Source: Lysinibacillus sphaericus (GTDB lineage: Bacteria > Bacillota > Bacilli > Bacillales_A > Planococcaceae). Taken from it: a stretch of DNA of 64,000 nt. The notes beneath the pieces were generated by a model. It made no database searches and had not been told where the DNA came from. It worked only from the letters and a program-made list of their open reading frames with translations. This document shows, in pieces, positions 63,927 through 64,000 of the stretch. The position numbers and the translations under genes are program-made. Where the stretch lies: positions 36,663 to 100,662 of the forward strand of contig NZ_SADV01000014.1 in NCBI RefSeq assembly GCF_006864135.1, read 5' to 3'. Within the stretch, counting starts at the first letter, position 1. The number at the start of each line of letters is the position of its first letter.

Positions 63927-64000
63927 TTTATGGAGAGTTTGATCCTGGCTCAGGACGAACGCTGGCGGCGTGCCTAATACATGCAAGTCGAGCGAACAGA
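63927..64000 (+). rRNA. rrs: 16S ribosomal RNA, 5' end (continues beyond window)
   Basis: TGGAGAGTTTGATCCTGGCT and GACGAACGCTGGCGGCGTGC are the universal start of bacterial 16S rRNA; CTAATACATGCAAGTCGAGC follows. The window ends about 75 bases in, so species assignment is not possible from this piece. The mature 5' end is placed from the Bacillus pattern and may be off by a few bases. Confidence 0.98.

Overview
This is a low-GC Firmicutes chromosome segment, most likely from Lysinibacillus or a close relative in Bacillaceae/Planococcaceae. The support is the AT-rich, gene-dense layout with strong AGGAGG-type ribosome binding sites, an S-box (SAM) riboswitch, a Bacillus-type 16S rRNA 5' end in the last ~75 bases, YfiBC-like, PdaC-like and HemAT genes, and mobile-looking intergenic repeats. 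The species was not determined. No prophage, insertion sequence, CRISPR array or tRNA was seen. Most of the window is ordinary core and accessory metabolism; the unusual content lies mainly between the genes.

Layout. 1-4.9 kb: a TAXI-type TRAP transporter (binding lipoprotein, DUF1850 protein, fused permease) whose operon is split by a repeat, then a 47-residue acidic ORF with its own promoter and terminator. 5-11.9 kb: M20 amidohydrolase, NhaC relic, LysP-like permease, and a regulator divergent from an enolase-superfamily enzyme plus a GNAT protein. 11.9-14.2 kb: FhuF-like ferric reductase, frameshifted DUF4395 gene, a probable Fur-controlled C-rich small RNA, GNAT protein. 14.2-25.4 kb: DMT exporter, PepT, YhhN protein, a membrane protein of unknown role, nitroreductase, CoA-transferase, DASS symporter, PlsY paralogue. 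25.6-29.9 kb: SAM riboswitch and metY, a Panacea-like protein, homoserine dehydrogenase. 30.1-33.9 kb: a two-component system with a tiny membrane ORF between regulator and kinase, followed by a 14-unit ~21-bp array. 34.3-41 kb: acyl-CoA dehydrogenase, metallophosphoesterase, UppP, HemAT, 2-hydroxyacid dehydrogenase. 41.3-46.4 kb: AIM24-family protein and a probable lysine-catabolic operon with a damaged acyl-CoA dehydrogenase. 46.8-57.5 kb: secreted collagenase, beta-propeller protein, PdaC-like deacetylase, split ThrE exporter, PAS-GGDEF-EAL protein. 57.8-63.3 kb: DMT-transporter relic, heterodimeric ABC exporter, tandem GNAT protein. 63.65-64 kb: rRNA promoters and the start of 16S.

How the genes fit together: much of the window concerns uptake and breakdown of peptides and amino acids (collagenase, PepT, M20 hydrolase, LysP, lysine oxidation, acyl-CoA dehydrogenases, CoA-transferase), alongside methionine/homoserine synthesis and envelope maintenance (UppP, PdaC, PlsY-like). 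The most interesting unannotated content is two related families of modular hairpin repeats at about 15 intergenic loci, with hairpin loops matching R-UCCU; ~21-bp tandem arrays placed after terminators at three loci; and the Fur-box small RNA candidate. Two genes carry apparent one-base deletions that could be real or could be sequencing errors.
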